In this document: piece by piece, positions 50,899 through 58,922 of the stretch
How the letters are laid out: each line of letters begins with the position of its first letter
Position numbering within the stretch: the first letter of the stretch is position 1
Assembly: GCA_902799745.1 (NCBI GenBank)
Contig: CADCBQ010000008.1
Location: 42,705 to 106,704, forward strand
From: Fibrobacter succinogenes
Lineage (GTDB): Bacteria; Fibrobacterota; Fibrobacteria; Fibrobacterales; Fibrobacteraceae
DNA: 64,000 bases
Reading direction: 5' to 3'
The notes under the pieces: generated by a model
What the model saw: only the letters and a program-made list of their open reading frames with translations
What the model was told of the DNA's origin: nothing
Database searches by the model: none
Position numbers and translations under genes: made by a program

Positions 50899-52626
50899 CT
50901 ACTTATTATAAATCGCTTCGAGGGCGGCAGCGAGGTACGCAAGCGGCGCATTCCAGTTGATGGCTACTTCGTTGGTCGCGTAGCTGCAACGGTTGTCGAG
51001 GTAGGCGAGTGCCGGCTTGTCGGCGGCGGCATAGTTCGGGCACTTCCAATTTTCCTTGCCGTCCAGGTTAATGTCTTGCTTGCCGAGGTGCGGGCCACCC
51101 ACGAGCATTCCCGGCACCGGATCGTCGACCATGTCGGATTCACTTGGGCGGTGGTGCGGGTTACGCGGGCTCCTGTAACCGAATCCAGTCACATAAGTCA
51201 TGTCCTGCGGGTTCTTGCCGAGCAAGTAGTCGAGGCACTGTTGTGCGCCGTCCAGATAGCTCTTGTCTTTGGTAATCAGGTATGCATGCACCAGCACCAT
51301 GCCATTGTTTGCCATGGCGCTATTAGAACCCCAGTTCCAGCTCCACGGGAATGCAGGCAAGCGGTAGGCGCTCGTGTCGCCCACGGTGCGGAGGTTGTTC
51401 GCTTCGTTAAGCACGGTCTTCTTGGCGGCTGCGACAATTTCCTTGTCGAAATCAGCAGAATCCAGTGCCACGCGGAAGGCGGCGAGCATGTTCACGTTGC
51501 CCCACCAGGCACCATCGGGTGTGAAGAGGTTGTTCTTCAAGTCGTCCTGATAATACTGCTTCTTGGTGGCACGGAAAAGTTCTGCGGCGGCCCAGCGGAA
51601 TTCGTCCTTGCCGTCTTCGCCGTCGTGCATGTAGTTACCCGTTTGCACATCGGCAGGCTGCTTGTAGAACTGCTGCGGGTGCATCTTGGCCCAAGCGTAA
51701 GCACTTTCTGCGGCCTTGAGTACCTTGTCGGAATAAGCCTTGTCCACGTTCTTGTAAACGACACTTGCCTGCGCCATCACGGCAGCAAAGTCAAGCGTTG
51801 CCGTCACGTTCTTGAGAATGGCATAGCGGGCATCGCGATCGTTTTCGGGGAGCACGCTGCCACCGAACTTAAGCGTCGTCACCTTGTGGTAAACACCGCC
51901 GTCCTTGTCCTGCATGGTGAGCATCCAGTCAAGATTGTAGCGCACTTCTTCCAAGATTTCAGGATACTTTGCGAATTCGCGCGGAATGTTCCAGGTCAGC
52001 GAATCCAGATACTTCGGGAAGTTCTCGTAAGCCTGCAACAGGGTGAACACGGTAATGCCCGAATTCACGATGTACTTGCCGTAGTCACCGGCATCGTACC
52101 AGCCGCGGTCGGACTTGATCACCTGACCGTTGCCCTTACCGCCAGTCACCTTGTCGGTGCCATAAACGATAACGCGATTGTCTTTATGGCCAGCAGCGCG
52201 AGCCCATTTGCCTGCATACTGGGGTTCCAGCGGCATGCTGGCACGCTGGTAATAGAACCACTTGAGGCTAGCCTTGACCAAATCGTTATAGACATTCTTG
52301 TCCACGACTATCGGGGTGCCCACATATTCCTTGCCGCGGAAAAGGCGGTAGGTGCCGGGTTTCTTGACGGCAGAAATATCGAAAGTCTGCACTTCTTCGC
52401 CGCTGTATTCCCAGTCGTAGACCATAGGAGCCTTGAGTTTCAAGACCGTCTTTCCGTTGAGATCGCGAACTTCGAGCCCGTTGGCATCGCTACCGGGGTA
52501 AACGACAATCTTTTCGGCTTCGGGGGCAAAACCCAGCTGGTTTACAAGGGGACCTGCAAAAGCAGACGAAAAAGACACGGCTACAGAAGCCGCGCTTGCT
52601 AAAATCACGTTTTTAGAGAGTCTCAT
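50899..52626 (-). CDS. GH9 family endoglucanase
   Basis: 575 aa from the ATG at 52626, chosen because a signal peptide (MRLSKNVILASAASVAVSFS) follows and TATATT lies exactly 6 bases before it. An N-terminal Ig-like CelD domain (~residues 25-110: PLVNQLGFAPEAEKIVVYPG) precedes the GH9 barrel. DRGWYDAGDYGKYIVNSG has the base-pair Asp residues, PHHRPSE the family His, and YATNEVAINWNAPLAY the Glu acid. The enzyme cuts internal beta-1,4-glucan bonds of cellulose. Secreted; no dockerin or CBM is present. Confidence 0.92.
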   Translation of the reverse strand: MRLSKNVILASAASVAVSFSSAFAGPLVNQLGFAPEAEKIVVYPGSDANGLEVRDLNGKTVLKLKAPMVYDWEYSGEEVQTFDISAVKKPGTYRLFRGKEYVGTPIVVDKNVYNDLVKASLKWFYYQRASMPLEPQYAGKWARAAGHKDNRVIVYGTDKVTGGKGNGQVIKSDRGWYDAGDYGKYIVNSGITVFTLLQAYENFPKYLDSLTWNIPREFAKYPEILEEVRYNLDWMLTMQDKDGGVYHKVTTLKFGGSVLPENDRDARYAILKNVTATLDFAAVMAQASVVYKNVDKAYSDKVLKAAESAYAWAKMHPQQFYKQPADVQTGNYMHDGEDGKDEFRWAAAELFRATKKQYYQDDLKNNLFTPDGAWWGNVNMLAAFRVALDSADFDKEIVAAAKKTVLNEANNLRTVGDTSAYRLPAFPWSWNWGSNSAMANNGMVLVHAYLITKDKSYLDGAQQCLDYLLGKNPQDMTYVTGFGYRSPRNPHHRPSESDMVDDPVPGMLVGGPHLGKQDINLDGKENWKCPNYAAADKPALAYLDNRCSYATNEVAINWNAPLAYLAAALEAIYNK

Positions 52627-52632
52627 ACCTAG

Positions 52633-52638
52633 AATATA
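52633..52638 (-). promoter_or_regulatory. -10 element of GH9 gene, leaderless type
   Basis: Minus-strand TATATT, exactly 6 bases (CTAGGT), then ATG at 52626. The terminator T-run of the upstream opp operon merges into it. Confidence 0.5.
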
Positions 52639-52645
52639 CTTAAAA

Positions 52646-52672
52646 ACCCCCGGAATGATCATTCCAGGGGGT
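52646..52672 (-). terminator. Terminator of the opp operon
   Basis: ACCCCCTGGAATGATCATTCC on the minus strand pairs to GGGGGT after a 14-base inverted core, followed by TTTTTAA, 32 bases after the oppF stop. Confidence 0.75.
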
Positions 52673-52703
52673 GATTTTCTGTTTTCAGGGGAAAACAGGG
52701 TTG

Positions 52704-53516
52704 TTAGCCTTTCTTAGAACGATGGCTGTTCTTGATCCATTCGGTCTTGTGGACTTCCGGGATATCGTCGAGCAGCTTGAGCGTGTGCGGTTCGGTCGTG
52801 TTGTCGAGCACTTCAGCAGGAGTACCCTGGTTCACGATCTTACCGTCGTGCATGATGAAGATACGGTCAGAAACGTAGTTTGCAAGACCGATATCGTGGG
52901 TCACGAACACCACGGTCATCTTGAGCTCGTCTTTCAACTTGCGGAGGTAATCGAGGATGTTTGCACGCACGCAGGCGTCCACCATGGAGGTGGCTTCGTC
53001 AGCGATCAGAACCTTCGGACGGAGCGCGAAGATACGGGCCAAGAGCATACGCTGCATCTGACCACCGGAAAGTTCGAACGGATACTTGCCTTCGATATCT
53101 TCGGGCTTCACGTTCACAGCCATCAGGCCTTCGTCCACGCGGCGGCGGACTTCTTCCTTGGAGGGCTTGTCCTTGAGGATGTTCAGGGCGTCTTCCAGCT
53201 GGCTACGAATCGTAAAGAACTGGTTGAAGCAGCCGAACGGATCCTGGAACACGGACTGCACTTCGTTCCAGTGAGCCTTCAGGTTCTTGATGGGCTTGTC
53301 GCGATACAGGAACTGGCCGCGAGTCGGCTTGTAAAGACCGAGCATGATCTTTGCGAGCACGGACTTACCGCAACCCGAACCACCCACGATGGAGATGAAT
53401 TCTTCGTCGTAAATGTCGAAGGACACATCCTTCACGGCGGTCTTCAGGGTCTTACCGGCACCAAAGTCCTTGCTGATGCGCTTAGCGGAAAATACAATGG
53501 GTTTATCAGACAGCAT
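52704..53516 (-). CDS. oppF: Oligopeptide ABC transporter ATPase
   Basis: 270 aa. Walker A GGSGCGKSVLAK (near residue 51), signature LSGGQMQRMLLARIFALRP, and Walker B KVLIADEATSMVD. Powers peptide import at the inner membrane with the OppD ATPase and the OppBC channel. Overlaps oppD by 11 bases. Lacks the C-terminal iron-sulfur-type tail seen in some OppF. Last gene of the operon. Confidence 0.9.
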   Translation of the reverse strand: MLSDKPIVFSAKRISKDFGAGKTLKTAVKDVSFDIYDEEFISIVGGSGCGKSVLAKIMLGLYKPTRGQFLYRDKPIKNLKAHWNEVQSVFQDPFGCFNQFFTIRSQLEDALNILKDKPSKEEVRRRVDEGLMAVNVKPEDIEGKYPFELSGGQMQRMLLARIFALRPKVLIADEATSMVDACVRANILDYLRKLKDELKMTVVFVTHDIGLANYVSDRIFIMHDGKIVNQGTPAEVLDNTTEPHTLKLLDDIPEVHKTEWIKNSHRSKKG

Positions 53517-54504
53517 AATCGCACCTCACTTGACGGTCGCCTACAATGCGGATGTTCTGGGTATTCTTCTTGCAGTCGGGGCATGCCTTCTTGCAACGGG
53601 GTGCAAAGCGGCAACCCACAATCTTGTTCTTGAGGCTCGGAGGAGCACCTTCGATAGCCACCGGATGACGGGTACGCTGGGAAGCTTCGGTAGAAAGCAT
53701 AGCGCCCATCAAAGCCTGTGTATAGGGGTGACGCGGATCCTTAACGACCTGGTCAGCCGTACCGTATTCCACGATTTCGCCGGCGTACATGATGGCGATA
53801 TTGTCGGCCACGTGGTACAGGAGCGGAAGTTCGTGGGTAATGAAGATCATGGTAGAGAAGATGCCCTTGTCAAGAAGATCGAAGATCATCTTGATCACTT
53901 CCTTCTGGGTGGAAACGTCCAGAGCGGAAGTCGGTTCGTCAGCAATCACCATCTGCGGGTTGAGCAAGGTGGAAATACCGATCACGGAACGCTGGCGTTC
54001 ACCGGCGGTGAGCTGAATCGGATAAGAGTTCAGCACGCGCTTGGTATCCATACCGAACAAGTCGAAACGTTCGCAAAGACGGTCGTAAATTTCCTTGCTG
54101 TCGAGCTTCTTGCCCGGCTTCTGGTGAGCAGCGATCACGTCGGCTGCGATGTCCTTGATTTTACGAACCGGGTTCAAGGCGTTGAATGCACCCTGCGGGA
54201 TCATGGAAACCTGCTGAGCCAAAACGTTGGCGCGCACGTCTTCGAGCTTGCGGTGCATCAGGGATTCCATGTGGTCGCCCACGCGCACACGCACGTCACC
54301 CTTTTCAGGATAAAGCGGCGGAATGCACATGCCCATAAGGCCGGACACCAAGGTGGACTTACCGCAACCAGATTCACCTGCGATACCGAGGATTTCACCC
54401 TTCTTCATGGAGAAGGACACATCCGTCACGGCATGAGTCTTGTCGCCGAAACGGCCAAGGTAATAGAGGCCGAGATTTTCTACTTCAAATACATTTTCAG
54501 ACAT
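53506..54504 (-). CDS. oppD: Oligopeptide ABC transporter ATPase
   Basis: 332 aa. Walker A GESGCGKSTLVSGL, signature LTAGERQRSVIGISTLLNPQ (an unusual LTAGE in place of LSGGQ), Walker B MVIADEPTSALD. The C-terminal tail has clustered Cys (CRFAPRCKKACPDCKKN), as in OppD/DppD families, which may bind an Fe-S cluster. An AAGAGG site precedes the ATG by 7 bases. Confidence 0.9.
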   Translation of the reverse strand: MSENVFEVENLGLYYLGRFGDKTHAVTDVSFSMKKGEILGIAGESGCGKSTLVSGLMGMCIPPLYPEKGDVRVRVGDHMESLMHRKLEDVRANVLAQQVSMIPQGAFNALNPVRKIKDIAADVIAAHQKPGKKLDSKEIYDRLCERFDLFGMDTKRVLNSYPIQLTAGERQRSVIGISTLLNPQMVIADEPTSALDVSTQKEVIKMIFDLLDKGIFSTMIFITHELPLLYHVADNIAIMYAGEIVEYGTADQVVKDPRHPYTQALMGAMLSTEASQRTRHPVAIEGAPPSLKNKIVGCRFAPRCKKACPDCKKNTQNIRIVGDRQVRCDYAV

Positions 54505-54534
54505 TTCGTTACCTCTTATTTGCGCAGACGCGGG

Positions 54535-55326
54535 TTAAAGACGCCTTCCATAGAAGTATTGATGAGGTAAAGGGCAAACACCGTAAGGGATGGAGTCGGC
54601 CAAAGCGCCGTTGTCCTTTGCTTGGTTCAGGATGATACCGAGGCTAGTCGTATCGACAGGGCCAAGGCCGATCATGGAGATAGAAGCTTCGGAAAGAATG
54701 CCCGAACCCACCTGCATGATGAACACCATGAACACGTAAGAGAGCAAGTACGGAAGCACATGCTTGATCACGATCGTGAGCGTGGATGCACCGTTGATGC
54801 GAGCGAGTGCGATATGGTCGCGGCTACGCAGAGAAGATGCTTGGGCACGCACTGCACGAGCAGACCAGCTCCATGCGGTAAGACCGATGATGAGGCCGAT
54901 CAAGGTGAGGGAACGACCGTCCTTCACGGCAGAGCTGATGAGCACGAGGATCACGAACTGCGGAATCACGATGAAGAGGTTCGTGAACATGTTCAGAACT
55001 TCATCAATCCAGCCGCCGCGGAAACCGCCGAACAGACCGATAAGCACACCGATCGTCGTTGCGATGATACCAGCCACAAAGCCCACATAAAGGGAGCTGC
55101 GGAGGCCAGCGATCAACAGGGACACATAGTCACGACCAAGGTGGTCGGTACCGAGCAAGTGTTCAGAAGAAGAACCTGCATACGGACCAGCGAGAATGTC
55201 ACGGGCGTGAGTATCGACGCTGTAGAAGAGAGGTCCAAAAAGCGCGATCAGGAGCGTGAGCACGAAGATCGAGATACCGATGACGAACATCGGGGACTTG
55301 AGAAGGTTTCTTAAGAGTTTCAACAT
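54535..55326 (-). CDS. oppC: Oligopeptide ABC transporter permease OppC, C-terminus frameshifted
   Basis: 263 aa. The N-terminal helix, EAA-like loop (ALARINGASTLTIVIKHVLP) and GLGPVDTTSLGIILNQAKDN are normal for OppC. The last 20 residues (GVCPLPHQYFYGRR) are foreign, while another frame downstream reads TPSLTVFALYLINTSMEGVF then NPRLRK, the normal OppC end, and stops at 54516. The repeat ACTCCATCCC sits at the junction (54587-54596): reading in gives ADSIP, reading out gives TPSL. A deletion between two copies would drop about one helix and shift frame. The normal frame's ribosome binding site then serves oppD. Confidence 0.85.
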   Translation of the reverse strand: MLKLLRNLLKSPMFVIGISIFVLTLLIALFGPLFYSVDTHARDILAGPYAGSSSEHLLGTDHLGRDYVSLLIAGLRSSLYVGFVAGIIATTIGVLIGLFGGFRGGWIDEVLNMFTNLFIVIPQFVILVLISSAVKDGRSLTLIGLIIGLTAWSWSARAVRAQASSLRSRDHIALARINGASTLTIVIKHVLPYLLSYVFMVFIMQVGSGILSEASISMIGLGPVDTTSLGIILNQAKDNGALADSIPYGVCPLPHQYFYGRRL

Positions 55327-55328
55327 AA

Positions 55329-56705
55329 TTACTTACCTCCCATTTGGAGACCGGCCTTCACGCGCGGATCGAACACGGCGATGAGCACGTCAACGGCGTA
55401 GTTAGCCACGAGCACGCAGGTCGAAATCATGAGCGTACAACCCTGAATCGTTGCGTAGTCGTTCTTCTGGATGGCGTTGAGCATAGCCATACCGAGGCCC
55501 GGATAAGAGAAGATCATTTCGGTAATGAGTGCGCCACCCACCATGGCACCCAGAGACTGAGCAAGACCGGTGAGCTGCGGGAGCATTGCGTTACGGAACA
55601 CGTAGCTGATGATCTTGCCTTCGCGAAGACCGAGCCACTTGGCATACTTCATGTAGTCAGTACCGAGTTCATAAATCGACATGGAACGCATACCCGTTGC
55701 CTGACCCGAAAGAAGAATCGGGAAGCAGCTGAAGAACGGGAGGATGTAGTACCAAGCGACGCTCTTGATGCAGGTCCAGGAGAAGGTGAGTTCCGGAATG
55801 TCGGAGCTGTAAGCACCCATAGCCGGGAACCAGCCGAGCGTAATGGAGAACATAGCTACCAAAAGCATACCGAACACGAAGTACGGCACACCGTTCAGGA
55901 ACATGGCGCAGGGGAAGAACACCTTGTCGAAGATGCCGCGCTTGTAAGCAGCGAAGGCACCGAGCAAGTTACCGATAATCCAGCCGAGCAAAATGGTCGG
56001 AGCCTGGATGAGGAGCGTCCACGGCAGCGACTTCTTGATCACGTTGGTCACCGGCTCGTTGTTCTGGTAAGAGAGACCGAGGTCGCCCTTGAACACGTTG
56101 CCGATGTAGCGGAAGAACTGAGAGAGTGCAGAGCTGAGCTTCGGATCGGTCTTGAGGACGACTTCGTCGACCATCACGGTGTCCTGGCGTTCGGCCTGGA
56201 CCTGTTCCATGACAGCAACCTTTTCGATCTTCTGGACCTTCTTCTTGCCCTGCTTTTCCATTACGGGCTTGCCCTTGGCGTCAACCACGGGCTTTTCTTC
56301 GAAGACCGGATTGCCTTCGGCGTCAACCTTCTGGCGGTCCACCATCTTCGGGGTGCCGTCTTCGTTGACTTCCTTCACGGTCACGAGTACCGGAGCGCCA
56401 GCGTCGTCGAGCTTGGGCACCTTGCGGGTAACCATCTGGCCATTTTCGTCGACTTCCGGTTCATAAATCACGTTGCCCTGATCGTCGAGTTCGGCCATAC
56501 CGAAGGACACCAGGAGTTCGGCTTTCTTCTTCTGAGCTTCAGTCGGAGAAAGACCCTTACCGGCCTGACCCATGATAATGTCGACCGGGTTGTTGTCGCC
56601 AAGACGCGGCAAGGCGAAGTTCAATGCCACTGCAAAAACGAAGGTCAGGAGATACCAGAACCCCTTCTGCAGGACATAGCGTAGCATAGGATATTGTTTA
56701 AGCAT
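55329..56705 (-). CDS. oppB: Oligopeptide ABC transporter permease OppB with periplasmic insertion
   Basis: 458 aa versus ~310-330 usual. Membrane helices are standard (NVFKGDLGLSYQNNEPVTNV onward, and the EAA loop MKYAKWLGLREGKIISYVFR). Between TM1 and TM2 (~residues 55-180) is an extra ~115-residue stretch built of ~13-residue DxxGxPVxxxxxV units (DDAGAPVLVTVKEV, DAEGNPVFEEKPVV, DAKGKPVMEK), probably beta-hairpins on the periplasmic side. Stop is 3 bases before oppC start. Insertion might bind OppA or the cell wall. Confidence 0.85.
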   Translation of the reverse strand: MLKQYPMLRYVLQKGFWYLLTFVFAVALNFALPRLGDNNPVDIIMGQAGKGLSPTEAQKKKAELLVSFGMAELDDQGNVIYEPEVDENGQMVTRKVPKLDDAGAPVLVTVKEVNEDGTPKMVDRQKVDAEGNPVFEEKPVVDAKGKPVMEKQGKKKVQKIEKVAVMEQVQAERQDTVMVDEVVLKTDPKLSSALSQFFRYIGNVFKGDLGLSYQNNEPVTNVIKKSLPWTLLIQAPTILLGWIIGNLLGAFAAYKRGIFDKVFFPCAMFLNGVPYFVFGMLLVAMFSITLGWFPAMGAYSSDIPELTFSWTCIKSVAWYYILPFFSCFPILLSGQATGMRSMSIYELGTDYMKYAKWLGLREGKIISYVFRNAMLPQLTGLAQSLGAMVGGALITEMIFSYPGLGMAMLNAIQKNDYATIQGCTLMISTCVLVANYAVDVLIAVFDPRVKAGLQMGGK

Positions 56706-56722
56706 TTGTATTCCTTTAACCT

Positions 56723-58546
56723 TTATTTAGCAAGCTTTAAGTTCCAGAGGATCTTGGTGCCCGAAGCAATCCACGGCAACTGAGCCGGAGCATACGGGTT
56801 TTCAGCAGTGGGCCAGTTCGTCCACACGCGGTCGCTGAATTCGTAGAACTGTTCAGGCAGGTAAACCAGCGGAATAGAGGGCTGGTCTTCCATGAAGATC
56901 TTGTTGAGTTCGCGGTAAGCCTTCGCGATTTCGACAGAGTCTGTCATCAGAGGAATTGCAGACAACAGCTGGTCAACTTCGGGGCGGAAACCTTCGGTAC
57001 CCGGCTGGTTGTAACGACCGATGTTCACGCCGGCCCAAGCGCCGAGCGGCTGCCAGTCGCGGCTTGCCATGATTTCGTTGAAGCGGCTCCACGGAAGAGA
57101 CGGGGTAACGTCAGCAACCGGCTTGTGCATCACGAGGTCAAAGTTGCCAAGACCCATAGCCGGCCAGTAAGAACCGCCGTCCACGAAGCCTTCGCGAATA
57201 TCGATACCGGCCTTGCGCATACCTTCGACAGCGATAGTCACCATGGCTTCCCAGTCAGTCCAGCCGTTCGGGCTAGTGATGTAGAGAGTCGGGAGTCGTT
57301 CGCCCTTGGCATTTTCCATATGGTCCAGAGTACCGTCATCGTTGAACACGGACTTGAAGCCGGCTTCGGAAAGAATCTGCTTCACGGCGGCGAGGCGTTC
57401 GGCTTCATCGTTAATGCCGAGGTTCACGCCATACTTGTCGAGGTCTTCGTCGACAATGTACTTGCCTTCGAGGTCCGTCGGCATAATGAGGCCAGCCTTC
57501 AGGGTAGAGGTGTAGTTAGAAACAGCGAACTGACGCAGGGCGTTGTAGTCAATTGCAGTTGCAAGAGCACGACGGAAGCGCTTGTCGTTCAGGGGTTCCT
57601 TAAGAGTGTTGATTACGAGCATGGGCATTGCACCCGGACGGAAGTAAGGCGGTTCGTTCCACCAGGTGTGGACGCCGGCCGAAGCCTTACGCTGGATACG
57701 GGGAATAAAGCTCATGGAAGCATCGAGGTTACCTTCGCGCATAGCGATGGTATTGTGCTCGTTGTTCTTGTAAATCGGGTGAACAATGAACTTCGGAGCC
57801 GGGAGCTTTCCGTCATGAAGGGCGGCATTGCCCCAGTAGTCGTCGCGGCGTTCAAGAATAATCTTGTTCGGGTCGGCACTACGCAGGTTATACGGACCGG
57901 AAACGACGGGGTTCTGATCCATCGGGAGCTTCTTCGTTTCGTCGAGGCCCTTTTCCTTGATCAGCGGTTCAAACACATGAGCCGGGGCGATACGAATTGC
58001 CTGCAACAAGTCGCGCACGGTCAACGGGTTGTTACGCTTGTCTTTTGCAACCATGAACGAAAGACGTTCGAAGGCGCCTTCTTCGCCCTTCTTCAGGGTG
58101 TCGATATGGATTGCGGAAATCTGTTCGGTAGAGTTGATGGAGCCACGCAGGAACATGAAGGTCACGTCCACGGAGGTCACCGGCTTGCCATCGCTCCACT
58201 TGGCGGCGGGGTTCAGGTCCACAACGATAGAGTCGTTATTGGAGAGTTCCTCGACCAAGGTACCCAGAAGGGGTTCGATCTTACCGTTCAAGGAGTTGTA
58301 CGTGATGAGCGGTTCGTACATCAGGTTGAAACGTCCGCCCACCGGCCAGGAAGCCATCCAGCTTTCGGCAAGCGGGTTAAAGGAACCCGGAGCGTCGTTC
58401 TGCTGGCCCGACAAGTACAGCGTCTGTTGACGGGGAAGCGCACCACCCAGATCACCTTCCGAAGAAGCGTCGCCGCAACCCGAAAGGAGTGCACCGGATG
58501 CCGAGAGCGCGAGCGCCGTCCTGGCAATCGATTTAAGTCCAATCAT
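56723..58546 (-). CDS. oppA: Oligopeptide ABC transporter substrate-binding lipoprotein
   Basis: 607 aa, solute-binding family 5. The lipobox GALLSGC lies at residue 18-24; GGRFNLMYEPLITYNSLNGK, AIDYNALRQFAVSNYTSTLK and NVWTNWPTAENPYAPAQ-like C-terminal text are family features. AAGAGG precedes the ATG by 7 bases; TATATT is about 55 bases upstream. It delivers peptides to OppBC. First gene of the operon. Confidence 0.9.
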   Translation of the reverse strand: MIGLKSIARTALALSASGALLSGCGDASSEGDLGGALPRQQTLYLSGQQNDAPGSFNPLAESWMASWPVGGRFNLMYEPLITYNSLNGKIEPLLGTLVEELSNNDSIVVDLNPAAKWSDGKPVTSVDVTFMFLRGSINSTEQISAIHIDTLKKGEEGAFERLSFMVAKDKRNNPLTVRDLLQAIRIAPAHVFEPLIKEKGLDETKKLPMDQNPVVSGPYNLRSADPNKIILERRDDYWGNAALHDGKLPAPKFIVHPIYKNNEHNTIAMREGNLDASMSFIPRIQRKASAGVHTWWNEPPYFRPGAMPMLVINTLKEPLNDKRFRRALATAIDYNALRQFAVSNYTSTLKAGLIMPTDLEGKYIVDEDLDKYGVNLGINDEAERLAAVKQILSEAGFKSVFNDDGTLDHMENAKGERLPTLYITSPNGWTDWEAMVTIAVEGMRKAGIDIREGFVDGGSYWPAMGLGNFDLVMHKPVADVTPSLPWSRFNEIMASRDWQPLGAWAGVNIGRYNQPGTEGFRPEVDQLLSAIPLMTDSVEIAKAYRELNKIFMEDQPSIPLVYLPEQFYEFSDRVWTNWPTAENPYAPAQLPWIASGTKILWNLKLAK

Positions 58547-58767
58547 GTGTGTCCTCTTTTTATAGCTAAAAAAAGCTTAGTGTGAAAAAATTCAATCGTA
58601 ATATAGATTTAAAAAAAATGATTGTTCTGAGCTTTTCAGAAAATAGTGTTTACAAATCGCTATTGGACAAGCAGATAACAAACAAAGGAATACAAAAGTT
58701 TACAAACTGAAGTGGTTACTTTGTATACAAACGAGCCGAAGCCCGAAAAAAAATGAGTTATAGTTTT

Positions 58768-58783
58768 TATCTATAGGTAGATA
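58768..58783. promoter_or_regulatory. Candidate operator, distal copy
   Basis: TATCTA-TAGG-TAGATA, 6-bp arms. Similar in sequence to the palindrome at 58888-58899 in the leader, 105 bases downstream. Confidence 0.4.
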
Positions 58784-58887
58784 TCGGAATTATATATGCA
58801 GATATTTGCATAAGCGCATTGCCAAGCGATAGTGTTTTTCTATATTTAACCATAAATGAAATATGTTAGTCGCCCCAAATGAGCTAC

Positions 58888-58899
58888 TATCTATAGATA
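58888..58899. promoter_or_regulatory. Candidate operator, leader copy
   Basis: Perfect 12-bp palindrome TATCTATAGATA just upstream of the ribosome binding site of the sulfhydrylase gene and downstream of its -10 box, where a repressor would block transcription. Confidence 0.4.
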
Positions 58900-58922
58900 A
58901 GTTTTTAACAAGAGGCAAAAAA

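Larger units (their letters stand above)
58547..58922. other. Intergenic region between oppA and the sulfhydrylase gene
   Basis: 376 bases, AT-rich. It holds the oppA promoter (minus-strand TATATT near 58599-58604), a perfect TTTGTATACAAA palindrome at 58720-58731, paired TATCTA-TAGG-TAGATA (58768-58783) and TATCTATAGATA (58888-58899) palindromes, the plus-strand TATATT (58841-58846), and a possible 8-codon leader frame (ATG at 58856, TGA at 58880-58882). Confidence 0.6.

Noticed and set aside
51076..52602. 508-codon frame antisense to the GH9 gene
   Set aside because: Composition follows the GH9 codon bias on the other strand; no motif.
58856..58882. Eight-codon leader frame (ATG AAA TAT ... 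TGA) before the sulfhydrylase gene
   Set aside because: No Cys or Met codons expected of an attenuator peptide and no supporting hairpin pair; kept only as a mention.
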